A stretch of 64,000 nt of DNA from Silicimonas sp. (lineage in GTDB: Bacteria; Pseudomonadota; Alphaproteobacteria; Rhodobacterales; Rhodobacteraceae). The notes under the pieces are model-generated. The model saw nothing but the letters and a program-made list of their open reading frames with translations. It had not been told where the DNA came from and made no database searches. A program made the translations under genes and the position numbers. The DNA lies in contig JAJDZT010000153.1 of NCBI GenBank assembly GCA_022824525.1, forward strand, positions 1 to 64,000. The letters are read 5' to 3'. Below, piece after piece: positions 43,143 through 50,486 of the stretch (positions within the stretch are counted from its first letter, which is position 1; each line of letters opens with the position of its first letter).

Positions 43143-43628
43143 ATGACATACACTGTTGATCCCGGAATGTCGGTTGGGCATGTCCATTTGAAGGTCTCAG
43201 ACCTCGACCGGTCCATTGCCTGGTACAAAGAGGTGCTGGGGCTTGAAATCATGCAAACCTACGGGAAAGCTGCCGCTTTCATGAGCGCGGGTGGGTATCA
43301 TCATCATCTGGGTCTGAATACTTGGGAAAGCCGTGGGGGCGGGCGCCCCCCCTCGAACACAACCGGATTGTACCATGTCGCGTTTCTCTTCCCGGACCGA
43401 GCGGCCCTCGGCGCGGCCGTAGCGCAGGTTCTTCGCAGTGGCGTTAAACTGATTGGTGCCGCCGATCACGGCGTCTCCGAGGCCGTCTATCTAGAAGACC
43501 CGGATGGGAACGGGATAGAATTGTATCGTGACCGCGGCAGAGATGAGTGGCCCCGCGACCAGAACGGAGAATTGTCGATGGTGAACGAACCGCTCGACGT
43601 GGAAGCACTGGTCGCCGAAGCGGCCTGA
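43143..43628 (+). CDS. VOC (glyoxalase/extradiol dioxygenase-fold) protein
   Basis: The ATG at 43143, ten bases after AAGGAG, gives 161 residues with two beta-alpha-beta-beta-beta modules. Metal-ligand candidates are the histidine in GHVHLKVSDLDRS, GLYHVAFLFP and the glutamate in DPDGNGIELYRD. The SDLDRSIAWYKEVLGLE opening and the HHHLGLNTW segment match catechol-2,3-dioxygenase-like VOC proteins. The substrate is unknown. The track ORF's 61 upstream codons cross a terminator and are not coding. Confidence 0.88.
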   Translation: MTYTVDPGMSVGHVHLKVSDLDRSIAWYKEVLGLEIMQTYGKAAAFMSAGGYHHHLGLNTWESRGGGRPPSNTTGLYHVAFLFPDRAALGAAVAQVLRSGVKLIGAADHGVSEAVYLEDPDGNGIELYRDRGRDEWPRDQNGELSMVNEPLDVEALVAEAA

Positions 43629-43680
43629 TCAGACAATATGCCGCGATACGGTGCGAACATTTGGTTCTTATCTGAAAGTC

Positions 43681-44136
43681 ATGAGCAAAGTTCGCACCAT
43701 ATCTCTGCCGGATGAAAGTTGCCTCCATGCAAGGGTGGCCGAAGGTGACTTCATCGATTGCTATGCCGTCGCGTCTTCTTTGACGCCTCGGAAAGCAGCT
43801 GAAACCATCGTGGATTTCCCGGGATGGGCGCGGTTTCTGCTTGTGATCCGACGCATTGTTGTTGCGCCGTTCGGGTTGTCGAACGATGGACCGGACGCAC
43901 CAGACAAGCTGGGTCCGTTCCCAGTGGAAACCGAGACAGATGAAGAGGTGATTGCGGGCTTCAATGATCGGCACCTCGACTTTCGTGTCAGCGTGTTTGC
44001 GACAGGCGAACAGGTGTCCTTGGCGACTTGGGTCCACCCGCACAACCTGGGCGGAAGGCTGTATTTGCGGACGATCCTTCCGTTCCACATCGCAATTGCG
44101 CGAAACGCGCTCCTCCGGGTCGCGAAGGTAGGATAA
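43681..44136 (+). CDS. DUF2867 protein
   Basis: The start MSKVRTISLPDES gives 151 residues with the DUF2867 pattern: FIDCYAVASSLTPRKAAETI, FPGWARFLLVIRRIVVAPFGL, the central DRHLDFRVSVF and THNLGGRLYLRTILPFHIAIAR-like end. The family is predicted to be cytoplasmic and has no known reaction; it resembles SRPBCC-like ligand-binding folds. It precedes the aminotransferase gene by 58 bases and may share its transcript. Confidence 0.82.
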   Translation: MSKVRTISLPDESCLHARVAEGDFIDCYAVASSLTPRKAAETIVDFPGWARFLLVIRRIVVAPFGLSNDGPDAPDKLGPFPVETETDEEVIAGFNDRHLDFRVSVFATGEQVSLATWVHPHNLGGRLYLRTILPFHIAIARNALLRVAKVG

Positions 44137-44194
44137 ATCGAGGTTTACCCCTTTGCGCCCTGCCCCTAGTGTCTCGCTTCGGGAGGATCCGCAC

Positions 44195-45058
44195 ATGGCA
44201 TTCGGAAGCAAAGTTCGCACCTATTTCAACGGGACATGGCATGATGGCGACGTCCCCGTGATGTTCGCTGCGGATCACGGTGCGTGGCTTGGTTCCAGCG
44301 TGTTCGACGGCGCACGCTACTTCGACGGTGTCGCACCGGATTTGCTCGCGCATTGCCAACGCGTCAACAGATCTGCCGAAGCTCTTATGTTGAAGCCCGA
44401 AGTCTCGGCCGAGGATATGGTGCAGATCATCTGGGACGGCATTCGTGGTTTCGACTGGGACGACGCGATTTACCTGAGACCGATGTACTGGGGCGTCGAT
44501 GGGGATGGCACCGCGATCATTCCCGAGGGAAATGCCGGTTTCGCGATTTGCCTCGAAGAACGCGGCCTCGCACCAACCGAGATCTCGGTCCGAACGACAA
44601 CCACGCGGTTTCGGCGCCCGGTTCTTGAAGATGCCGTGGTGAATGCAAAAGCCGGATGCCTCTATCCGAACAACGCCCGGATGCTGAGGGAGGCAAACTC
44701 GAAAGGCTACCAGAATGCGCTTGTTGCCGATGCCATGGGCAATCTCGCAGAAAGCGCGACAGCAAATGTATTCCTTGTGAAAGACGGGGAAGTGTTCACG
44801 CCTATTCCAAACGGCACTTTCTTGGCGGGGATCACACGCGCTCGTCATATGAAGAACCTGTCAGACGATGGAACCGAAGTGCACGAGACTGTGCTGACAT
44901 TCGACGATGTCCGGAACGCCGATGAAGTCTTCCTGTCCGGAAACATGAACAAGGTGACGCCTGTCACCGAATTCGACGGCACAAACTACCAGGTGGGCCC
45001 TGTGACACGGCGCGTTCGTGAGATGTATTGGGATTGGGCGATGAGCGAGCGCGTGTGA
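44195..45058 (+). CDS. Branched-chain (fold IV PLP) aminotransferase
   Basis: This 287-residue class IV aminotransferase has a GGAGG ribosome-binding site. The PLP lysine is in VVNAKAGCLYPNNARM (about residue 153). The cofactor motif ESATANVFLVKDGEV and ITRARHMKNL follow. Class IV includes BCAT, D-amino-acid transaminase and 4-amino-4-deoxychorismate lyase. The length and ending (PVTEFDGTNYQVGPVTRRVREMYWDW) resemble the BCAT-like enzymes of Rhodobacteraceae. The next gene, an ornithine-cyclodeaminase homologue, overlaps by one base, which suggests a shared amino-acid or imine pathway rather than general Ile/Leu/Val synthesis. Confidence 0.88.
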   Translation: MAFGSKVRTYFNGTWHDGDVPVMFAADHGAWLGSSVFDGARYFDGVAPDLLAHCQRVNRSAEALMLKPEVSAEDMVQIIWDGIRGFDWDDAIYLRPMYWGVDGDGTAIIPEGNAGFAICLEERGLAPTEISVRTTTTRFRRPVLEDAVVNAKAGCLYPNNARMLREANSKGYQNALVADAMGNLAESATANVFLVKDGEVFTPIPNGTFLAGITRARHMKNLSDDGTEVHETVLTFDDVRNADEVFLSGNMNKVTPVTEFDGTNYQVGPVTRRVREMYWDWAMSERV

Positions 45059-45993
45059 TGGTCCTGTATCTGCCGGACGACGCCCTTGAGGCGATGGACA
45101 TTGCTCCGGCTGCCATCGCCGACGCAATCGAAGCGGCGTTGATGGAAAAAGCCGAGGGGCACCTCCATGTTTCGCCCAAAGCCGCGATTCTTCCGGGTGA
45201 AGGCAGATACATGATGTCGACCTTGGCTGTCGGCGGCGTCACCGTCGTGAAGCAAGTCACGGTTTCACCAGACAATCCACAAAAAGGGCTACCGGCAATC
45301 AACGGCGCAATCATGGTGTTGGATGCTGAAACAGGCTTGTTGCGGGCTTTGATGGGGGCAAACTGGATTACGGCGCATCGTACCGCCGCGCTCTCCGCCG
45401 TTGCGGCCCGCCGGTTGGCAGACCCGGACGCTTCCACGATTGCTTTTGTGGGTTGTGGTGTACAGGCGCACAGCCATTTGCGGGCCTTTCGCGAAATGTT
45501 CCCATTGAAAAAAGTGATCGCGGTTGGCCGCAGCCAGTCCACTGTCGACACCTTTCTCCAGCATGCAGTGGCGCAAGGTTTCGAGGCAATACAGGCCGCA
45601 CCTGAAGACGCCCTGGGCGAAGCGGACCTGATCGTGACATCCATTACGCTCAACTACGACACAACACCCTTTCTGGATGCGCGTTGGCTCAAGCCCACAG
45701 CATTTGCAGCGATCACCGACCTTTGCATTCCTTGGGTCGATGCTTCGATGGAAGCCTTCGGAACCGTCGTTGTCGATGACCTGGAACAGGAGCGAACCGC
45801 GGAAAAGCCGATGCTGAATTCAGAGATGATCGCTGGCGACCTGACAGGCTTGGTGACGGATGATATCGGCACGCCACCACTTGGCAGGCCAGCGGCCTTT
45901 GCCTTTCGCGGCATCGCCCTTGGTGACTATGCGGCTGCAGCTCTTGCCTTGAAAATCGCCAAAGAAACCGGCGCTGGACAGCGCATCGGTTGA
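45058..45993 (+). CDS. Ornithine cyclodeaminase / mu-crystallin family protein
   Basis: The ATG overlapping the aminotransferase stop (TGATG) gives 311 residues. The NAD-binding motif is FVGCGVQAHSHLRAF and the family MSTLAVGG and GANWITAHRTAALSAVAARRLA segments are present. Members act as ornithine cyclodeaminase, alanine dehydrogenase or ketimine reductase. The aminotransferase partner favours an imine or keto-acid reduction or deamination, but the substrate is not determined by the sequence. Confidence 0.87.
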   Translation: MVLYLPDDALEAMDIAPAAIADAIEAALMEKAEGHLHVSPKAAILPGEGRYMMSTLAVGGVTVVKQVTVSPDNPQKGLPAINGAIMVLDAETGLLRALMGANWITAHRTAALSAVAARRLADPDASTIAFVGCGVQAHSHLRAFREMFPLKKVIAVGRSQSTVDTFLQHAVAQGFEAIQAAPEDALGEADLIVTSITLNYDTTPFLDARWLKPTAFAAITDLCIPWVDASMEAFGTVVVDDLEQERTAEKPMLNSEMIAGDLTGLVTDDIGTPPLGRPAAFAFRGIALGDYAAAALALKIAKETGAGQRIG

Positions 45994-46022
45994 CCGCCAT
46001 CATTCGACGTGGAGGATCGTCC

Positions 46023-46478
46023 ATGCGCAAGTTTCTCGTCATTCTTGATGACAGTCGTGAATGTCTGAACGCCATGCGCTTTGCGGCCATGCGCGCGGCG
46101 CACACCGGTGGCGGTGTCGAAGTTCTCGCTGTCATTCCGCCGGAAGAGTTCAATCACTGGATCGGCGTGGGAGAAATCATGCGCGAGGAGGCACGAGACC
46201 GTATCCATGCCCATTTCGAGGTTTTTGCCAAATGGATGCGGGACCGGCAAAATGTCGACCCCGAACTGGTCATTCGCGAAGGCCAGCCTGTGCAGGAAAT
46301 TCTCAAGCAAATTGAGGAAGATAGCGAGATTGGCGTTCTTGTCCTTGGCGCCTCCGCCGAGAAGGGTGGTCCGGGGCCGATCGTGACCGCGCTCGCCCGG
46401 AACTTCGGGTCCTTACCCGTACCGTTGACCATCGTGCCCGGCGAGTTGTCGAAAGACCGGCTTGAGGCCGTCAGCTAG
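46023..46478 (+). CDS. Universal stress protein (UspA family)
   Basis: The start at MRKFLVILDDSRECLNAMRF, with a GGAGG site nine bases upstream, gives 151 residues. Usp-type features are the N-terminal VILDDS nucleotide pocket and the C-terminal GASAEKGGPGPIVTALARNFGSLPVPLTIVPG, an ATP-binding G-x2-G-x9-G-like loop. It follows the cyclodeaminase gene by 29 bases. A second Usp gene of a different subtype lies at 63.3 kb. Confidence 0.88.
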   Translation: MRKFLVILDDSRECLNAMRFAAMRAAHTGGGVEVLAVIPPEEFNHWIGVGEIMREEARDRIHAHFEVFAKWMRDRQNVDPELVIREGQPVQEILKQIEEDSEIGVLVLGASAEKGGPGPIVTALARNFGSLPVPLTIVPGELSKDRLEAVS

Positions 46479-46534
46479 GCAAAACCGTTAAAGCTTCGGC
46501 CGGACGACATGTCCGTGCGCAACACGACGCATCC

Positions 46535-46617
46535 GTTAATGCAGGAAAACAAGGCGAAAGCGCTAAAAACGCGACGCCGGTATCGCGTCGGTGTTACGTC
46601 GGTATTGCGTCGGTGCA
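46535..46617 (+). repeat. Dispersed repeat copy 2 with four ACCGACG iterons
   Basis: This 83-base block is the counterpart of 17808-17890. On its minus strand four ACCGACG or ACCGGCG units lie at exactly 11-bp spacing (46575, 46586, 46597 and 46608 by left edge). It starts with the conserved GTTAATGCA. Compared with copy 1 the iterons and the outer boxes are kept while spacers differ and two single-base indels compensate in length. It is read in the same direction as the Lys/Ala-rich secreted protein gene, 250 bases upstream of it. The rest of the 388-base gap (46479-46866) shows only two TTAACCAT sites. Confidence 0.8.
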
Positions 46618-46764
46618 TGAGCCGGTTGCGGCATCCGGACGCGGAAGAACGGCAATCAGCGTTAACACAGGTAAATGCCTGGTTGACGAGTGTGCGGAAC
46701 ATTCTGGCGGCACCGAAGTCTCGGCGATGCGCCTCGGCGGGAAGACTCAAGCGTGAACGCAAAA

Positions 46765-46807
46765 TTAACCATAATTAGGCCCGCTTACGCCGCATTGGTA
46801 TGGTTAA
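46765..46807. promoter_or_regulatory. Inverted pair of TTAACCAT (CtrA half-site-like) motifs
   Basis: TTAACCAT at 46765-46772 and its reverse complement ATGGTTAA at 46800-46807 flank 27 bases, 60-100 bases before the Lys/Ala-rich gene. CtrA of alphaproteobacteria recognises TTAA-N7-TTAA and TTAACCAT-type half sites. The second half of each full site is not intact here, so this is a weak call. Confidence 0.3.
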
Positions 46808-46866
46808 TGTTCCGCGGTGGAGAAAAGCCGACAGTTCGGCAAATGTGTTAAAGTGAGTGAGTTGTG

Positions 46867-47571
46867 ATGTTTCGAGTGATGACAGCTATCCTGGCGATAG
46901 CGTTCGCCGCGTCCGGTACGAAATCGGCATATGCAGAAGACTGCAGCACGTTCCTGGGCATTGATCTTTGCCATGAGAGCCAAAGCGCAATAGCAGGCGG
47001 CGCGCCAGAAGACGGCGCATCAGGCAACCTTACCTCGGCAGGCAAAGCGCAGGTTGATCCGGCAGAACTGCTGTCGGCTCGAGCTGAGAAAATGGAAAAG
47101 AAGGCTCAGCGCGCAAAAGCTGAAGCCAAGGAAGCTCAGAAGAAGGCGAAGACGGCCAAGCGAGAGGCGAAGAAGGCGACGCGGGTCGCTGGACGGGCCG
47201 AAAAGCAAGCCACAAACGCTTCAAAGAGGGCAGAAAACGCGGCTGCTCGCGCAGAAAAGACAGCGCAGCAGGCCGAGGCCAAGGCGGAAAAGGCCCTTTC
47301 CAAACCCAATGAGCGCACAAAGAAAGCTGCTGAAAAGGCTGCTGCCCGCGCCGACAAGGCCGCCGTCGCTTCTGAGAATGCCGAAAAGAAGGCAAAGACC
47401 AAGGCCAAGGCCGCGAAGAAAGCAAAGAAGCAAGAAAAGAAATCCGCAAAGCGTGCGGATAAAGCTGCCGCAAAGGCGGAGAAGAAAGCCTCCAAGGCCG
47501 AGAAGGCCGCCACGAAGGCAGACCAGGCTGCCGCAAAGGCTGAGAATGCGGCGTCCAAAGCAAAGAAATAA
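46867..47571 (+). CDS. Exported Lys/Ala-rich helical repeat protein
   Basis: From the ATG at 46867 (a GTG directly precedes it) the 234-residue protein has a signal peptide (MFRVMTAILAIAFAASGTKSAYA) and a short non-repetitive head with two cysteines (EDCSTFLGIDLCHES). About 170 residues follow consisting almost only of Ala, Lys, Glu, Arg and Ser in a KAEKxAxKA-type periodicity. This resembles TolA-like or histone-H1-like helices, predicted as one long, strongly basic helix or coiled coil. It has no C-terminal domain. Function unknown; periplasmic location, envelope crosslinking or polyanion binding are inferences. It lies downstream of dispersed repeat copy 2 and is closed by a terminator. 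Confidence 0.8.
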   Translation: MFRVMTAILAIAFAASGTKSAYAEDCSTFLGIDLCHESQSAIAGGAPEDGASGNLTSAGKAQVDPAELLSARAEKMEKKAQRAKAEAKEAQKKAKTAKREAKKATRVAGRAEKQATNASKRAENAAARAEKTAQQAEAKAEKALSKPNERTKKAAEKAAARADKAAVASENAEKKAKTKAKAAKKAKKQEKKSAKRADKAAAKAEKKASKAEKAATKADQAAAKAENAASKAKK

Positions 47572-47601
47572 GGGGGGAACGTTCCGAACAGGGTTCCCGG
47601 G

Positions 47602-47640
47602 GGCGCTGACCAAGCTGTTCAGCGCCTCCATTTCTTTTTT
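47602..47640 (+). terminator. Rho-independent terminator after the Lys/Ala-rich gene
   Basis: GGCGCTGA and TCAGCGCC pair around a nine-base loop, followed by TCCATTTCTTTTTT, 30 to 70 bases beyond the stop codon. Confidence 0.85.
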
Positions 47641-47787
47641 GCGCATGGCCTGAAGTTTGGCATGGCTTCTTGCCGAGCCTACCGGCAAACGCAGGCCAGA
47701 AGCGGTATTCGCAGTGATGCACCCAATGAGCGCTTCGTCCTCTGATTGGCCAAAACACCAAAGAGGACACGACACCTGCACACCCGC

Positions 47788-47815
47788 TTGACTCGTTCTG
47801 AAAGCCGGATATAAG
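47788..47815 (+). promoter_or_regulatory. Sigma-70 promoter of rpsD
   Basis: TTGACT and TATAAG are separated by 16 bases, ending 106 bases before the rpsD start. No other consensus-like pair is visible in the 280-base gap. The segment from 47641 to 47787 holds nothing I recognise. Confidence 0.65.
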
Positions 47816-47839
47816 CCGCGCTTCATTGGTGTTGGTGGA

Positions 47840-47879
47840 CCCCGCAAGGGGAAACCTGTCGCCCCGGCCAAATCCGGGG
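47840..47879 (+). promoter_or_regulatory. Structured rpsD leader (possible S4 autoregulatory element)
   Basis: Two stable stem-loops follow each other: CCCC-GCAA-GGGG with a GNRA tetraloop (47840-47851) and CCCCGG-CCAAAT-CCGGGG (47862-47879), separated by AAACCTGTCG. They lie between the promoter and the ribosome-binding site of rpsD. S4 represses its own operon in other bacteria by binding leader RNA. This leader differs from the E. coli alpha-operon pseudoknot, so autoregulation is inferred from position and structure. Confidence 0.45.
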
Positions 47880-47920
47880 AGAAGGACAACGCCCTTCGCA
47901 AACGCAGAAGGAGATCAGCC

Positions 47921-48541
47921 GTGACCAAACGCACGTCTGCCAAGTACAAAATCGACCGCCGGATGGGCGAAAACATCTGGGGTCGTCCGAAATCCCCAGT
48001 CAATCGCCGCGAATACGGCCCCGGCCAGCACGGTCAGCGCCGCAAGGGCAAGATGTCCGACTTCGGCCTGCAGCTTCGTGCCAAGCAGAAGCTCAAAGGC
48101 TACTATGGCGATCTGACAGAAAAGCAGTTCCGCCGCATCTTCTCCGAAGCCGAGCGTCTGCGCGGTGACACGGGTGAACTGCTCATCGGCCTGCTGGAGC
48201 GTCGTCTCGACGCTGTCGTGTACCGTGCCAAGTTCGTGCCGACGATCTTTGCCGCCCGCCAGTTCGTGAACCACAAGCATGTCCGTGTGAACGGTCAGGT
48301 CGTGAACATCCCTTCGTATCGCGTGAAGGAAGGCGACGTGATCGAGGTGCGCGACCGCTCGAAGCAGATGGCTCTGGTGCTGGAAGCCGCTCAACTGCCG
48401 GAACGTGACGTGCCGGATTACATTGAGGCTGACCATTCCAAGATGACTGCAACCTTCGTGCGCACACCAGGACTTTCCGATGTGCCGTACCCGGTCATGA
48501 TGGAACCGAACCTCGTCATCGAATATTACGCGCAGAACTAA
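47921..48541 (+). CDS. rpsD: 30S ribosomal protein S4
   Basis: A GTG start with AAGGAG nine bases upstream gives the 206-residue S4. It has the N-terminal [42 protein letters not shown], the S4 RNA-binding domain ([42 protein letters not shown]) and the ending LVIEYYAQN. It initiates 16S rRNA folding of the 30S body. It is a stand-alone gene with its own promoter, leader and terminator, as in many alphaproteobacteria. Confidence 0.98.
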   Translation: MTKRTSAKYKIDRRMGENIWGRPKSPVNRREYGPGQHGQRRKGKMSDFGLQLRAKQKLKGYYGDLTEKQFRRIFSEAERLRGDTGELLIGLLERRLDAVVYRAKFVPTIFAARQFVNHKHVRVNGQVVNIPSYRVKEGDVIEVRDRSKQMALVLEAAQLPERDVPDYIEADHSKMTATFVRTPGLSDVPYPVMMEPNLVIEYYAQN

Positions 48542-48560
48542 GGCTTCTGTTTGCGTTAGA

Positions 48561-48589
48561 AAGGCCCGGGCAAACCCCGGGCCTTTTTT
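48561..48589 (+). terminator. Rho-independent terminator after rpsD
   Basis: AAGGCCCGGG and CCCGGGCCTT pair around a CAAAC loop and are followed by a T-run, 20 bases after the stop. Confidence 0.92.
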
Positions 48590-48647
48590 GGTTCTTGGAC
48601 CCGTCCGTGATCCGAAAGAGCGCCGCCAATGAATATGGCGTCTCCTA

Positions 48648-49082
48648 TCACTCCACGGTGATCGTGATCTGGTCAGACGCCACCACAGGGTCATGCGGCA
48701 CGTGGTTCAGGTCACCGAGTACAAGCTGCAGCGTGTGCTCCCCGGGCGCCAGTTCAAGCGTTGTTTGCGTTTGGCCTCCCCCGAAGTGCAGATGGTTGTC
48801 GTCGGCCGGAAGGCTGTACATCAATTCCTCGGCCCCATCTTCGCCCTCTCCGATAGGCGGTCGATTGACCAGGAGGTGATGATGCCCGGTCTTTTCCTTC
48901 TCCGTACCGGCTGGAGCGACGCCCATGCCTTCCAGACCGAACACGACCGTCACCGGCGAAGAGACGCTTGCGCCATCTTCCAGGTTGATGAAGTAGACCC
49001 GTGCACCTTCGGGCGACATCGTATCTTGAGCCATCGCAAAGCACGGCACTGTGACAAGAGCGGCGAGAATTAGGTGTTTCAT
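48648..49082 (-). CDS. Exported DUF4399 protein
   Basis: The start MKHLILAALVTVPCFAMA gives a signal peptide and 144 residues in total. The mature domain is DUF4399: VYFINLEDGASVSSPVTVVFGLEGMGVAPAG, TGHHHLLVN and NHLHFGGGQTQTTLELAPGEHTLQLVLGD. Conserved histidines (HHH, HLHF, NHVPHDP) suggest metal binding, but no function is established. It is divergent from the ECF sigma factor gene, so both may share control. Confidence 0.88.
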   Translation of the reverse strand: MKHLILAALVTVPCFAMAQDTMSPEGARVYFINLEDGASVSSPVTVVFGLEGMGVAPAGTEKEKTGHHHLLVNRPPIGEGEDGAEELMYSLPADDNHLHFGGGQTQTTLELAPGEHTLQLVLGDLNHVPHDPVVASDQITITVE

Positions 49083-49257
49083 TGCTTTTCCCAGCTTCCT
49101 AGTTTCGTTGCGAGGGGGAGCACGAAACACCCACCTCTGAAACGACAACACTTGGGGCGGCGGAACTATTCGAAAGTTTTTTTCTTCTGCGAGCGAACGG
49201 GAGATTCGAGCGGCGCTGCCGAGCGTCTTCCCACGCCTTTGGCGGTACGCGCTGGCG

Positions 49258-49680
49258 TTGTCGCGCGACCCGAGCGAAGCCGATGACCTTGCGCAGGAGG
49301 CGATGACACAAGGGTTGCGCAAAGCCTCTCAATTCACGCCCGGCACACATGTGGACCGGTGGCTGTTCAGCATTCTCCATCGCCTCTGGCTGAACCGGCT
49401 GAGATCGGCGAAGGTTCGCTCCGGTCAAGGACTTGTCCCGGTCGAGGACGCCGGGTTGACGGCACCGGAAAATCAGGAAGAGACTTTTTTCGGCTCTCAG
49501 GTGTTATCTGCAATAGAGGAACTGTCAGAAGTGCAGCGCGTCGCGGTTATGCTGGTTTATGTCGAAGGATACACCTATGCCGAAGCCGCGGAATTCGTCG
49601 GTGTTCCGGTCGGAACGATCATGAGCCGGCTGGCTGCAGCCCGCACCACCTTGAAGGCCCAGTTGGGAGATACGGAATGA
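49258..49680 (+). CDS. ECF sigma factor; start uncertain, coding probably extends upstream
   Basis: From the track TTG at 49258 the 140-residue product has the end of sigma region 2 (RDPSEADDLAQEAM, HVDRWLFSILHRLWLNRLRS) and region 4 (LSAIEELSEVQRVAVMLVYVEGYTYAEAAEFVGVPVGTIMSRLAAAR). The frame is open upstream to 49141 and reads REIRAALPSVFPRLWRYALALSRD just before this TTG, which is region 2.1 and clearly sigma-like. No ATG, GTG or TTG exists in that stretch, only ATT codons at 49168 and 49204. So the gene uses a rare start, or it is truncated, or a base is wrong. The anti-sigma gene overlaps the stop (ATGA). Confidence 0.88.
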   Translation: MSRDPSEADDLAQEAMTQGLRKASQFTPGTHVDRWLFSILHRLWLNRLRSAKVRSGQGLVPVEDAGLTAPENQEETFFGSQVLSAIEELSEVQRVAVMLVYVEGYTYAEAAEFVGVPVGTIMSRLAAARTTLKAQLGDTE

Positions 49681-50387
49681 CCGAAAGGGACTGGACACAA
49701 GACGACGCCCTTCTGGTCGCCTATCTCGATGGGAACCTGCCAGAAGAAGAAAAGCTCCTTTTGGAAGGTCGCCTTGCCGATGATCCGGAGTTGCGGGCGC
49801 GCCTCGAAGCGATGGATGTCGACCTCGGCCCGCTCCGTTCCGAATTTGACCAAGTTCTGGAAATGGCCCCTCCTTTCGCATCACCGCCACAGCCATCTTT
49901 GAACGTCGTACGTTACGCGGCCGCCGCGTGCTTGGCCTTAGCGCTCCTCTTTGGTGGGTGGATGCTTGGAACCAAAAGCGCGGCAGACGACTGGCGCGAC
50001 TTCGCTGCCGCCTATCACCTGCTCTATCGCTCGGAAACTCTTGCCAGCGCGCGCAGCGGCGATGGTGGCATTGAAAATGTATCGACCGCACTCGGGCGTG
50101 ACCTATCGGCCCTGTCAGATGTAGCAGGCCTCGACTTTCGCCGCGCGCAGGTGCTTGGCTGGAAAGATAAGCCTCTCATTCAATTGGCCTATCTCGATGC
50201 AGACGGTCGTCCATTCGCCATTTGCGTGATCGAGGCGACCGGCGCGAGCACTTCGGTAGAAAGCGAACTGCGTCACGGATTGCCAACCGCTTCATTCGCG
50301 AACGGCCCTTATCAAATCATGGTCATAGGCGCAGAAGGTGCCGAGACCGTCGGCGCGATTGCCCACGAAGTCTCTCAACTGCTTTGA
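49677..50387 (+). CDS. Membrane anti-sigma factor
   Basis: The ATG overlapping the sigma stop gives 236 residues. A cytoplasmic N-terminal anti-sigma domain (LLVAYLDGNLPEEEKLLLEGRLADDPELRARL) is of the RskA/zinc-less type, as no HxxxCxxC is present. It is followed by one transmembrane segment (YAAAACLALALLFGGWMLG, about residue 80-100) and a periplasmic domain that could sense envelope stress. The tight overlap with the ECF sigma gene and the order sigma then anti-sigma are standard. Confidence 0.88.
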   Translation: MTERDWTQDDALLVAYLDGNLPEEEKLLLEGRLADDPELRARLEAMDVDLGPLRSEFDQVLEMAPPFASPPQPSLNVVRYAAAACLALALLFGGWMLGTKSAADDWRDFAAAYHLLYRSETLASARSGDGGIENVSTALGRDLSALSDVAGLDFRRAQVLGWKDKPLIQLAYLDADGRPFAICVIEATGASTSVESELRHGLPTASFANGPYQIMVIGAEGAETVGAIAHEVSQLL

Positions 50388-50486
50388 TCGCGGTTCATGT
50401 GCATTCCTGCATGGTGCACATACGCACTCTCGCAGTTTTGCACGGATGCCGATTGATCTAAGTGGAGGTGCGAAAGGAACAATCTC

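Noticed and set aside
42848-43252. 134-residue minus-strand ORF over the terminator region
   Set aside because: It crosses a strong terminator and the start of the VOC gene and has no ribosome-binding site. Its C-terminal part looks protein-like, so the region is flagged as unexplained instead.
46509-46778. 89-residue plus-strand ORF across dispersed repeat copy 2 (with an MQxNK...TSVLRRC frame shared with copy 1)
   Set aside because: Both copies can be read from GTTAATG as MQ(A/E)NK...TSVLRRC, but indels between the copies break the frame in the middle and no ribosome-binding site exists. Conservation fits DNA iterons better than coding.
49162-49187. GGAACT-type ECF promoter at the sigma gene
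   Set aside because: GGAAC at 49162 resembles an ECF -35 element, but no CGTT or related -10 appears at 16-17 bases, and it lies inside the inferred coding frame.
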